From assembly GCA_025174535.1 (NCBI GenBank), contig JALBUN010000023.1:3906001-3970000 (forward strand): a stretch of DNA of 64,000 bases, written 5' to 3'. This DNA is from Cantharellus purpuraceus. Taxonomy: Eukaryota; Basidiomycota; Agaricomycetes; Cantharellales; Hydnaceae. The translations under genes were made by a program, and so were the position numbers. Under the pieces are notes generated by a model, which was not told the origin of the DNA, searched no databases, and saw only the letters and a program-made list of their open reading frames with translations. The first letter of the stretch is position 1. Each line of letters starts with the position of its first letter. Of the stretch, positions 1 through 9,851 are shown piece after piece.

Positions 1-130
1 ACCTATCCTCCCACTTCAATCCAACTTAGGTTACATCATGTCAGGTAAAGGGACTGAATATCCTTGGAACAGGATACCATATGGAGATGGATCACTAAGA
101 CAATAAGGAGTATTTGTTGTGGATGCTGAC
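1..130 (+). mobile_element. 3' internal end of an upstream Ty3/gypsy copy, truncated by the window edge
   Basis: These 130 bases align without gaps to 8716-8845, the last internal bases before the 3' LTR of the element described next. I count eight differences and all are transitions. Two of them turn CAA and CGA codons of the third ORF into TAA and TGA, so this copy of that ORF is dead. The segment directly abuts the LTR at 131. It is therefore the tail of a second element sharing that LTR; the rest lies left of the window. Confidence 0.85.
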
Positions 131-1720
131 TGAAGTCCTCATGTGACTCAGGGTCAACTTACCTTTGGAGCCATAGGGAAGATGGTATTGGTGGATGTTT
201 CTATTGTTCTTTTATATGACTCACCCCTGTTTCATCTTTTAATTCATTCATACATGACTTACTCATCCTTGTTCTATTTTTGGTTCTTTTATTACTCATC
301 ACCTCCTATCTGTCGCTTCATTTCTCCATGATTTCCCCATTAGTAGTCAACTTCACACTCTTTGTCAGCTGGCTTGATCAGCATTTCTTGCATCACATCA
401 CATCATTTGCTCCTTATATTGTGTCATTGTGTCCTGGGGATTTGTATATAAAAGGGCACTAGTTTTTGTTATTTGGAAGACCGGACTTCTAGGGGAGAGG
501 GGAACAGAAGGGGAACAGAGGGGATAGGAGGAATAGGAGCACATAGGAGGCTCAGGAGGTTGAGGGGGAGGTAGGAAAGCGAGGGGAAATGGTTAGGAGG
601 GAAGAGGAGAAGCCCCTGTAAGCTCCACACACATCAGATCATTCTCCTATATTTCTTTTATATTTTATTTCGTCATTTTTTCCCTATTGGCTCCACCCCC
701 CATTTCGTTTTTATCACAAGTTTCTTTCAAATGACACAGAACTTTTATCATGAGTTATTAGCATGCATATCTTGTATAAAACATGCCTAGCTAGATATGC
801 AATGGACTAGAGAATTTCCTCTCACCTGTTTTTTGTTGACTGTGTCTGAACTATTCGTTTCTGGAATAACTCCAGAACGAACACGTATTTCTACAATCTT
901 TTGCATACTCTTCCAGAGTATTGCAACATATATTTTAATCCTAGTTTGCAAAGCCTAAGCTCCACTGGTTGATTTTCTATTAAGCATTTACTCTTGTTTG
1001 AGTCATCTGCTCCTGCTCCCTGCTCAAATTGTCAAAATCTAGACGAATATCACACCAGATTTCATCAAACTTTGTAGGAAGATACTACTCAAGTATATCT
1101 TCAATTCAACCATGCATACATCCAGTTCCCATCACTCCCTCTGTCTCTATTCGAAATCTACTCTCCACATACCCCCAGCAAGGCAAAATTATTTTTTCAA
1201 CAGTTTCCACTTTTTGAATCAATCAACAAGTTTTCAGCCAATGCTCTAAAGTCAAAGTCCACGCTCTAAGTCTACACTCTATGCTCTACATCACAATCCA
1301 TCAGCTCTACACTGAGGTAAAGCACCTTGGTTCAATGATCAGATTTCCCTCCGCCACTGAGAGGTTGCATCTCCTGAAACCAGCTTTCACATACGTCTCA
1401 ACTGGGCTCCCCATCATCCTCCAGTCACAGAGCACGATCAACCATCTTGCCAGAAAGTCCCAGAGTGCAATCTACTATCTTGACTGTCCTTTTCACTCCC
1501 CATCATCCTCCAATCACAGAGCACTATAAATTGGCTCAACAGCACCCTCTTCTTTCACCCTCACCAGACACAGAGCACTATTGCACTTGCTGATTACCCA
1601 GTACTACCCCTTGGCTTGACAGTTCTTTGGCATGCTGAACAACTGCATTACACACCATCTGTTTGCTAGGACCGTTGTGTGCAGGCTTATAGGATCTATT
1701 CCATAAGCAAACTGACATCA
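131..1720 (+). repeat. 5' LTR of element 1, interrupted by a solo LTR
   Basis: Positions 131-461 match 8846-9202, apart from a stretch near 9016-9045 missing here, and 1208-1720 match 9208 onwards. Both LTRs share a TATA-like TTTGTATATAAAA motif (about 441-453 here). The 736-bp solo LTR at 467-1202 plus its target duplication explains most of the extra length. Because bases before 131 are internal sequence of another copy, this LTR is both the 3' LTR of the upstream copy and the 5' LTR of element 1. Confidence 0.85.
467..1202. mobile_element. Solo LTR (family D) inserted in the 5' LTR of element 1
   Basis: The sequence is absent from the sister LTR at 8846-9841, where the flanking bases are contiguous. 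It starts TGTTA and ends CAACA, the usual TG...CA LTR termini. The five bases before it (GTTTT, 462-466) and after it (GTTTC, 1203-1207) look like a target duplication with one substitution. No coding capacity is seen. A solo LTR arises by recombination between the two LTRs of a full element. Confidence 0.75.
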
Positions 1721-1861
1721 TGTTATCAGCATGAGCCAGCAGAGTCATTCTCTTGATGACTCTGTGCATTGGTATAGTCTGTTCTGTGAATGGCATGGCC
1801 AATGCCTTTTTATGGAGCGATACAAACTCTGGAGTGTCTGTATTGCAGCAAACCAGTCTGC

Positions 1862-2440
1862 TGTTAAGTGCTGAAAACTCAGAGTTTAAAGGAGTAGCTG
1901 GTGTTCGGATACTAGTGAGGAAGGGGATGGGACTTTACTGTTCCAGTTCAACTGGAGACAGATGGGGACAAATAACTATTGAGTCGGATTGAGTGGACTT
2001 GGCTTCAACTTATGTGTTGCGCCCCCTCGAATCATCGGTCCAATATTTCAGAGTTCGGAGTATGGAGTTGGATCAAAGATCCAGAGTTCGACTTGTCAAG
2101 GAGATACTTGTCAAGAAGCTAGTAACCAAGGAGCTGATGGGGAATCTTAGTCGATATATGAACTACTGTAACATACAAGAAGTAGCCCATATAAGTATGT
2201 AGAGAATTGAATGGTAAAACTAAAAGCGATAAGACAATAAGACTAATATGGAATACAACATGGAAAGGAGTTCGGAGTTCGGACTCATGTCCGAACTAAT
2301 ACTAAACAATTAGAAAGTATAACGGTTGTTGTAACCCATAAGAAGAAGACTACTAATGAGGAGAACAATGGTGGGGTCCGGAGTTGACGGAGGTGGAGAT
2401 GGAATCCGGAGATCGGAACTCGGTGTTACAGGATGTAACA
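1862..2440 (+). mobile_element. Solo LTR (family C, copy 1) in the leader/gag start of element 1
   Basis: The sequence starts TGTTAAG and ends GATGTAACA. Its reverse complement matches 38205-38775 (a copy with a perfect target duplication) and 40266-40754. Flanking pentamers here (TCTGC and CCGTT) do not match, so the insertion was accompanied by deletion or recombination. It lies between the putative primer-binding site and the body of gag. The first 28 codons of the gag reading frame are LTR sequence, not original gag. Confidence 0.8.
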
Positions 2441-4866
2441 CCGTTATCCACTTCCTCGCATCTCCAATTTGCTCGACAGTCCTCGAAAGGCTCGATTCTT
2501 CACCAAAATCGATCTCCAGCATGCTTACCACCTTGTCTGGATTCATGAAGTTCGCTCGGATTGGTGGATGGCTGTATCAGAACAAGAAGATTACGATTGA
2601 GGAGTACCGGAAGTATTTCTGGAAGGGAATCCCTCGATCTACGCAGAAGAAGCTTGAAGATCGAATGCTTCAGGAGAACCGTAGACTCACACGTTCCACC
2701 CCTTTCCCCATCGATATTATTGTTGCAGCAGCTGAGCATGTCTTCGATATCTCATGTTTCTATGATGAGGACTCGGATGACTCCTCCGCTTCAGAAGATG
2801 ATTCTGATGATTCTGACTCAGATAACCACGACGATGACTCCGATGACAGCAGCGACAGCACTGATGAAGACGTCAGAAGGACGAAGTATACTTCCAAGGG
2901 GAAAGCGAAGGAGAAAGCTCATGGCAAGTGTACCAAGGATGTGCAGAAGAAATCAAAGATGGTAGCAGAACCCACCCAGAAGGATGCAGATGAAGTCGCC
3001 GACCTGATTGACAAACTCCAGAGAATGAATCTAAATGACCCATCGTACACCTCCCTATATTTTCGAATTGTCACGAAAGCACCCAGTACTGCCAGCATTC
3101 TTACCATCCCCCCCAAACATCCAAGTGACAGTGTCATTAGAACCAGCACCACTCACTCGAGTCCCAACCAGACGTCTAATGGTAGCCCGTATGAATGTTA
3201 TTTTTGCGGAGAACAAGGACACTCAACAAAGCGATGCCTACAAGCTGACACAATGATTAAGGCAGGAACCATAATACGCACATCTGAAGGACGCATAGCA
3301 TGGTCTGATGGAACTAATATCCTTCAAAATGGCACAGAAACAATCTTGAATGCGATCAACCGAGAACTTGCCTTCCGGAGCAGAGTTAATGTAGACCGAC
3401 CTACTTCTGCAACCAATCTCATACTCGGACATTACAACCACAGCAGCATTTCATCTGACAATGAGGTTGAACAGGATATCCTAGGGAATGTATATGCATC
3501 GGATGTTTATCCAGCGGCAAGATCAAGAGATGAGCACCATACGGAACGTTTGAAGAAGGTCAAATTTGAGGGAGTATATCCACTGCCATTGGAATGGTCT
3601 CATAGGAATGAAGAATACGAAAAGGAGAACTCAGTTCCAAAGAAACCTACGGCTCCTAAACTTCCAAGGACAACTACACCGGCACCACCTTCTACACCAG
3701 CACCTATGCCACAGTCTTCTGTCGTACCACCATCATTTTCAACCCCAGCACCAGTTGTGACACCAGCTCCTTACATGTCGCCACCTGTTCGACAATCAGC
3801 TCCTATTCCACATCCAGTACAAGCACCAGCGATTCCGGGACCTACCATCCCCTACGATACGGCAGCATTACCTTTCGATCCAAACGATGATGATCAAATC
3901 ATGGAAGACGTCAATGACTCAGATGTACCACAGTATGTTCCTCCTAGCACACCAGCTAAACAGTCGAGGTCTAGGAAATCCGTACCGCCAACTATCCCTA
4001 CTACATCTGCGAAACCAGTCAAACCAGCAATCAAACCGAAGCTTCCCAAGACACCTAAAACTCTTCCAAAGATTCTCCCACGACCTCCTTCTGCTACGAT
4101 TCCAGCATCTGCCAAGCTTCAATCTCAGTGTCACAAGGATTTTGACACTGATCAATTTTTCCAGAAGATATGCGATACACCCATTACTATCACTATTTCA
4201 GAAGCCCTCGGATCATCCCCACTTATGGCCAAACGTATGCGGGAGTATTTGCAGCTAACTAGAGTCTCTCAGACCAACCAGATTGGAGAAGTCCATTCCA
4301 TAGGAACGACAGCATCTTATCACCCCCATGACGCACGTCTCATTTCCATCAGGATGACATTAGATGACAAGTATACCGTCGACACTATTATCAATTGTGG
4401 ATCAGAACTTGACATTATCAACAAGAGGACGTGTATCCAATGCAACATTCCAATTGACACTACTCCATTCATGTCTATGCGAGATGCTGGTCAACATGAA
4501 ACTCCAATGGAAGGACGCTGCCATAATGTTACTCTCACGGCAGGCAATCTTGTAACCCTTACAGACCTTTGGGTTGGTGGAAAGGTTCCATTCTCACTGT
4601 TATTAGGTCGACCTTGGCAGCGACGAAACCGCATTTCTATTGATGAAAGAGAGACAGGGACATGGCTCTGCCGACGGGACCCTAATGATAGGAAGATATG
4701 GGAAACATGCGTCATTCCAGCCAAGCATGCAGAAGACTTTTTCGGTACCTTTCAGAACCATTTTTTTGGCCAAGATTACCCCTCTCCAGATTCGCTTCTA
4801 GCACAAATGACGATCAGATCAGCACAGCAACTAGAAGAAGTGGAGACAGATGAGGACATCACCTAA
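2356..4866 (+). pseudogene. Gag-protease polyprotein of element 1 (N-terminus replaced, protease site degenerate)
   Basis: This open frame of 836 codons has gag in the first half. An acidic Asp/Ser tract lies at residues ~135-180, and a CCHC zinc knuckle, CYFCGEQGHSTKRC (residues ~279-292), should bind retroelement RNA. A Pro/Ser/Thr-rich linker (residues ~430-610) precedes a retropepsin-like domain near residues 660-780. Where the catalytic D-[ST]-G is expected the frame reads NCGSELDII, so the aspartate is gone. The LLLGRPW motif typical of the domain's end is present. The start codon and first 28 residues come from an inserted LTR, and the usual N-terminal part of gag is missing. Pol follows in a different frame, as is common in this group. 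The frame is long but very probably not functional. Confidence 0.85.
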
Positions 4867-4949
4867 ACAAGTCGACCTCTTTTGTCCGGAATGACATTAA
4901 ACTACCACCTGATACCCAATTTCACCATTCTTTAATTCCAAATTCACTA

Positions 4950-7900
4950 TCTAATTCTTTTTGAAAACCTCCTATTCCTATTTCCTCAGCCGTCACAAGA
5001 AAACGATACAAACCAGTTGATCAAAGAATTTGCCCCGTTCCAGCTACATTTCCAGAAGAAGCTCATGTAACAAGAAAATTCCCAGAAGATCCCCTTTTAT
5101 CCCTTATTCCCCTTTTGCCTCATCCTCCAGAATTCACCCCCACTCCCAAACTCACCCAAGAACGTCTTAATATTCTAAAAATTAATCCAGAAGGTTTCTT
5201 ATGGCCAGAAGAAGAGAAGTTGTTTATTATGGCACTTGCTAATAATCAGGAAGTCCTAGCTTTTATTGAAGAAGAACATGGAACCCTTCGACAGGATTAT
5301 TTCTTGGATTATATTATCCCAGTTATCGAGCATGTCCCTTGGACAGATCGACAAATCCCTACACCCCCAGCACTGGTTGACGATGTTGTCCAGATCATTC
5401 AAACAAAGCTTAACATTGGAGTTTTCAAGCCAAGCCAAGGATCATATCAATCATCCATGTTTTGTGTGCCTAAAAGTGATGGCAGACTGCGAAACGTGAT
5501 TGACCTCAGATCACTTAACAGTATTATGATCAAAGATGCTGGACTCCCTCCAAACCTGGACGCTTTTGTGGAACCATTTGCAGCACATTCCATCTACTCC
5601 AGTTTCAATCTTCTATCTGGTTATGATGCCAGGATCATTCATCCCAAGAGTCGAGACCTTACATCCTTTCAAACGCCACTGGGACTGCTACATTATTGTG
5701 TTCTTTCTATGGGATACACTAATGCCATCGCTGAATTTCAGAACTGCACTACGTTCATTCTTCAGGATGAAATTCCTCATAATGTTGGTGTCATGATGGA
5801 CGATATAGGAATCAAAGGTCCACCCACACGATACGAATTGCCAGATGGATCGTACGAGACCATACCAGAAAACTCAGGAATCAGACATTTTGTATGGGAA
5901 CATGCCATTGTTGTCAATCGAGTCTTACATCGCATCGCACATGCTGGAGCCACAATTTCTCCAAAGAAGTCTCAAGTTGCTCGACCCGAAGTGACCCTAG
6001 TTGGCCAAAGGCTTACATATGAAGGACGACTCCCAGATCCATCACGTGTCTCCAAGATTCAAACATGGCCTTCACCAACAAATATGACACATGTCAGAGG
6101 ATTTTTAAGACTTTGTGGCACAATGCGCATATGGATCGAGAAGTACTCTAAGCTTGCACGTCCACTGACAGAACTACTCCAAAAAGATGTACCATTTGAG
6201 TGGAATGAGTCACACCAAGAAGCTATGGACATTCTCAAGGAAGCGGTTGCAACATCACCAGCTCTTATTGCAATTGATTACAAGTCTGGATGGCCCGTTA
6301 TCCTAGCCATTGACACATCCTCCATTGCCATTGGATATATCATTTACCACATTGATTCCCAAAATCATCGACGCCCCGTATGATTCGGTTCTATTCCAGT
6401 CAACGATTGAGAAGCACATTACAGTCAATCCAAGCTAGAACTGTTTGGTCCCTATCGTGCCCTTCGTCAAAATCATTTGCACCTCACGGGTGTCAAGAAC
6501 CTCTACATCAAAGTTGATGCGAAGTACATAAAGGACATGATTAATAATCCTGACCTTCAGCCAAATGCGACACTAAATCGTTGGATTGCAGGCATCCTTC
6601 TTTTTGACTTCACTCTTGTTCACGTACCAGCTTCACAGCACAAAGGACCAGATGCTCTTTCATGTCAGCCTGTTACAGAAGAGGACTCTGAGGTAGAGGA
6701 AGATAAAGAAGACAACTGGTTTGAAGAAGCTTATCACATTCATTCACGATCAGGAGAAGATTGGACAGCACTATACGGATCACCTCAAAGAGGAGGGTGG
6801 CATAACGTCTTTCAAGCTTATGGTGCCAGACACTCTGACGAGCTGCTACACCAGATCTACCAGTTCCTTTCTAATCTCCAGCTTCCTGCATTTGCCAACA
6901 GCATGCAAAGGAAAGCATTCCTTGACAAGAAAGTGCGATATTATTTTCTCAAAAATGACAAGATGTGGAAGCATACTGCGACTCGACCTCTCCAAGTTAT
7001 CCTTGATCCCAAGAGACGTACTCAAATTATTCGACTCTCACACGACAACTTAGGACATCGAGGAGCTTATTCAACCGCCAAGACCATTTCACTTCGATTT
7101 TGGTGACCATCATATGTCACAGATGTCAAACACTTTGTTCGCACATGCCATCAGTGTCAAATTCGCTCCACATTCAAAGTTCATATTCCACCTACTATTT
7201 CGACTCCAGCCACTTTATTCACGAAGGTTTATCTGGACATTATGTTGATGCCCAAGGTTCACGGTTACCGGTACATTGTTGCTGCTCAAGATGACCTTTC
7301 AGGAGCTGCAGAAGGATGGAAACTGAAGAAGGCCTCAGCACGTGCTGTCTCTCAATTTATATTTGAGGAACTCATTTGCCGTTATGGGAGCATTGCAGAG
7401 ATTGTGACAGACAATGGTTTGGAAGCCAAAGGTGCAACAGAAGAACTGCTTCGACGCTATGGAATTCCACAGATTCGGATATCACCATACAATTCACGAG
7501 CCAATGGAGTTGTCGAAAGGGGACATTTCACGATTCGAGAAGCCCTAGTCAAGGCATGCGAAGGAAACATATCCAAATGGCCAGACCTAGTCCATCATGC
7601 ATTCTTTGCTGATCGTGTTACAATCAGGAAAGCCACCGGATTTTTGCCATATTATCTTCTCTATGGAATCGACCCCGTTCTTCCCCTCAATCTTTTCGAA
7701 GCCACTTATCTCGTATCAGGGTTTAAGAAGAATCTTCCCACACATGAACTCCTTGCACTTCGAATTCGTCAGCTAGTCAAGCATGATACCGACGTCCACA
7801 AAGCGGCAGACACTTTGCACCAGTCACGATTAAAGAGCAAACTCGAATTTGAGTGACGTTACCAGCACCAATTATGGAAGGGAGAGCACAAGCCAGGAGA

Positions 7901-8174
7901 TTTGGTATTAGTTCGGAGCTCTAGAGTTGAGAAGGAATTGGATCGGAAGATGAAACCACGTTACCTCGGACCATTTGAAGTCATGCAACATACTGCAGGA
8001 GGATCATATGTCTTGAAGGAACTAGATGGGACGATTTCGAAAAGAGGAGTTGCATCATTCCACCTCCTACCTTACCACTCTCGAGACGGAAAACCTCTCT
8101 CTCCTGATAAGCTTCCTTTGGATGAACCTGATGATGCATCTGATGATGATTCTGATGAAGAATTAGTTGACTGA
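4950..8174 (+). pseudogene. Pol of element 1: RT, RNase H, integrase, with four in-frame TGA stops
   Basis: One reading frame runs from about 4950 to 8174, broken only by TGA at 6381, 6408, 7104 and 7854. There is no frameshift, since all the open pieces share one frame. RT is recognised by LTQERL, a FCVPKSDGRLRNVIDLR block and the active-site box VGVMMDDIGIKG. RNase H carries VILAIDTSS and YIKDMINNPD. Integrase has a zinc-binding tail (HFVRTCHQC) and DDE residues in YLDIM, VTDNG and NGVVERG. After 7854 comes the usual C-terminal DNA-binding region (MKPRYLGPFEV). By comparison with the family, three stops sit where Arg (CGA) and one where Trp (TGG) is expected, all single transitions. Protein identity is confident; activity is excluded without suppression. 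Confidence 0.9.
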
Positions 8175-8409
8175 GGACAGTCAAATTTTAAGAGAAGGGT
8201 GGATGACGAGCCAGGACGCATCAAGGACGCATATCGAACCACTCTGACAGTCCAACTCCACCAGCGTCTTTTCATATCAACTTTTAAATAGCGCTGCAAC
8301 TCCCTCTCCACCTCAGTCTCTAATTCTAGCCATCGATTGTCACTCGTGTTTCATCGCCATCGATCATTATCAGCCTTCTATTCACACTGATCCTTTCATC
8401 ATCATTCAC

Positions 8410-8844
8410 ATGGCTTCCCATTCTATTCCTCTCTCTAACATCGCTTCTAATAATACGTCACACTGGTCTCTGGACACAGAGGACTATCAAAAATATGCCG
8501 AGCTCCACGGGCATGTTAAGCCACCTCCACATGTCAAAATACTTCCAAAACTCTTTCAACATCCAAGATCCCCACCATGTCTCTCTTATGCCATTGGCGA
8601 TCCCATATTCTTTCACAATTCTGTTGAACCATATACATTCCTCGACATTTCGCCTCTATATCGTAACACAGATAGAAGAGTTGAACATGAGGTAGAATTT
8701 CAGTCGCCATCACCGACCTATCCTCCCACTTCAATCCAACTCAGGTTACATCATGTCAGGCAAAGGGACCGAATACTCTTGGAATGGGATACCATATGGA
8801 GACGGATCACTAAGACAATAAGGAGTATTTGTTGTGGATGCTGA
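8410..8844 (+). CDS. Third ORF of element 1, 144 aa, unknown function
   Basis: The frame is intact and ends two bases before the 3' LTR. It starts MASHSIPLSNIASNN and holds no motif I recognise. Small ORFs downstream of pol occur in related basidiomycete gypsy elements. The tail of the same ORF is present at 1-130, but there it carries two stop codons created by C-to-T changes. That the frame stays open here while pol is broken may be chance, given its short length. Confidence 0.55.
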   Translation: MASHSIPLSNIASNNTSHWSLDTEDYQKYAELHGHVKPPPHVKILPKLFQHPRSPPCLSYAIGDPIFFHNSVEPYTFLDISPLYRNTDRRVEHEVEFQSPSPTYPPTSIQLRLHHVRQRDRILLEWDTIWRRITKTIRSICCGC

Positions 8845-8845
8845 C

Positions 8846-9841
8846 TGAAGTCCTCATGTGACTCAGGGTCAATTTACCTTCAGAGCCATAGGGAAGATGG
8901 TATTGGTGGATGTTTCTATTGTTCTTTTATATGACTCACCCCTGTTTCATCTTTTAATTCATTCATACATGACTTACTCATCCTTGTTCTATTTTTGGTT
9001 CTTTTATTACTCATCACCCCCTATTCTTACAAAGATTACCCCTATCTGTCATTTCATTTCTCCATGATTTCCCCATTAGTAGTTCAACTTCACATGCTTC
9101 GTCAGCTGCTTGATCAGCATTTCTTGTATCATATCGCATCATTTGCTCTTCATATTGTGTCATTGTGCTCTGGGGATTTGTATATAAAAAGGGCGCTAGT
9201 TTTCACCTTGGGAATCAATCAACAAGTTTTCAGCCAACGCTCTAAAGTCAAAGTCCACGCTCTAAGTCTACGCTCTACGCTCTACATCACAATCCATCAT
9301 CTCTACACTGAGGTAAAACACCTTGGTTCAACGATCAGATTTCCCTCCGCCACCGAGAGGTTGATTCTCCTGAAACCAGCTTTCGCGTACCTCCCAACCG
9401 GGCTCCGCATTGTCATCCAGTCACAGAGCACGATCAGCCATCGGGACCAACCTTTTGCTCCCATCCTCATCCAACCACAGAGCACTATCCCACTTCCCTG
9501 TTACGTACTCCTCGCCCTGATTGATCTTTGGAGTGCTGAACAACTGCGTTACACACCGTCTGCTTGCTAGGACCGTTGCGCGCAGGCTTATAGGATCTAT
9601 TCCTTAAGCAAACCGACACCGGGCTCCACATTGTCATCCAGTCACAGAGCACGATCAGCCATTGGGACCAACCTTTAGCTCCCATCCTCATCCAACCACA
9701 GACCACTATCCCACTTCCCTGTTACGTACCCCTCGCCCTGATTGATCTTTGGAGTGCTGAACAACTGCGTTACACACCGTCTGTTTGCTAGGACCATTGC
9801 ACGCAGGCTTATAGGTCTATTCCATAAGCGAACCGACACCA
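8846..9841 (+). repeat. 3' LTR of element 1 with an internal tandem duplication
   Basis: This is homologous to 131-1720 without the solo-LTR insert. It ends CCGACACCA; base 9842 onward continues the antisense integrase frame of element 2, fixing the boundary. A TATA-like TTTGTATATAAAAA sits at 9177-9190. The right half carries a roughly 220-bp direct duplication that the left LTR lacks. Confidence 0.88.
9400..9841 (+). repeat. Two-copy tandem duplication of about 220 bp inside the 3' LTR
   Basis: Unit 1 begins at about 9400 and unit 2 at about 9619, each opening with CCGGGCTCC and running to ACCGACACC. They differ by few substitutions. The other LTR has one unit. The duplication lies downstream of the TATA-like motif, so it would lengthen the transcribed LTR end. 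Confidence 0.85.
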
Positions 9842-9851
9842 GAATGCAGCG

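Larger units (their letters stand above)
131..9841 (+). mobile_element. Ty3/gypsy LTR retrotransposon (element 1), degenerate
   Basis: The layout is LTR (131-1720), leader, gag-protease ORF, pol frame in the order RT, RNase H, integrase, a small third ORF, and LTR (8846-9841). RT before integrase defines the Ty3/gypsy order. The LTRs start TGAAGTCC and end GACATCA or GACACCA, a short imperfect inverted repeat; a start about 14 bp further left (TGTTGTGG) is also possible. Immediately inside the left LTR, TGTTATCAG resembles the first bases of an initiator-Met-tRNA primer site. A purine stretch near 8816-8825 may be the polypurine tract. The element cannot be autonomous: pol has four stops, the protease lacks its catalytic Asp, and the leader carries a foreign LTR. 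Its 3' LTR ends inside the integrase frame of element 2, so it probably inserted there. Confidence 0.9.

Noticed and set aside
1993..2202. 69-codon frame on the + strand
   Set aside because: It lies within the family C LTR; the same sequence in other copies is not open.
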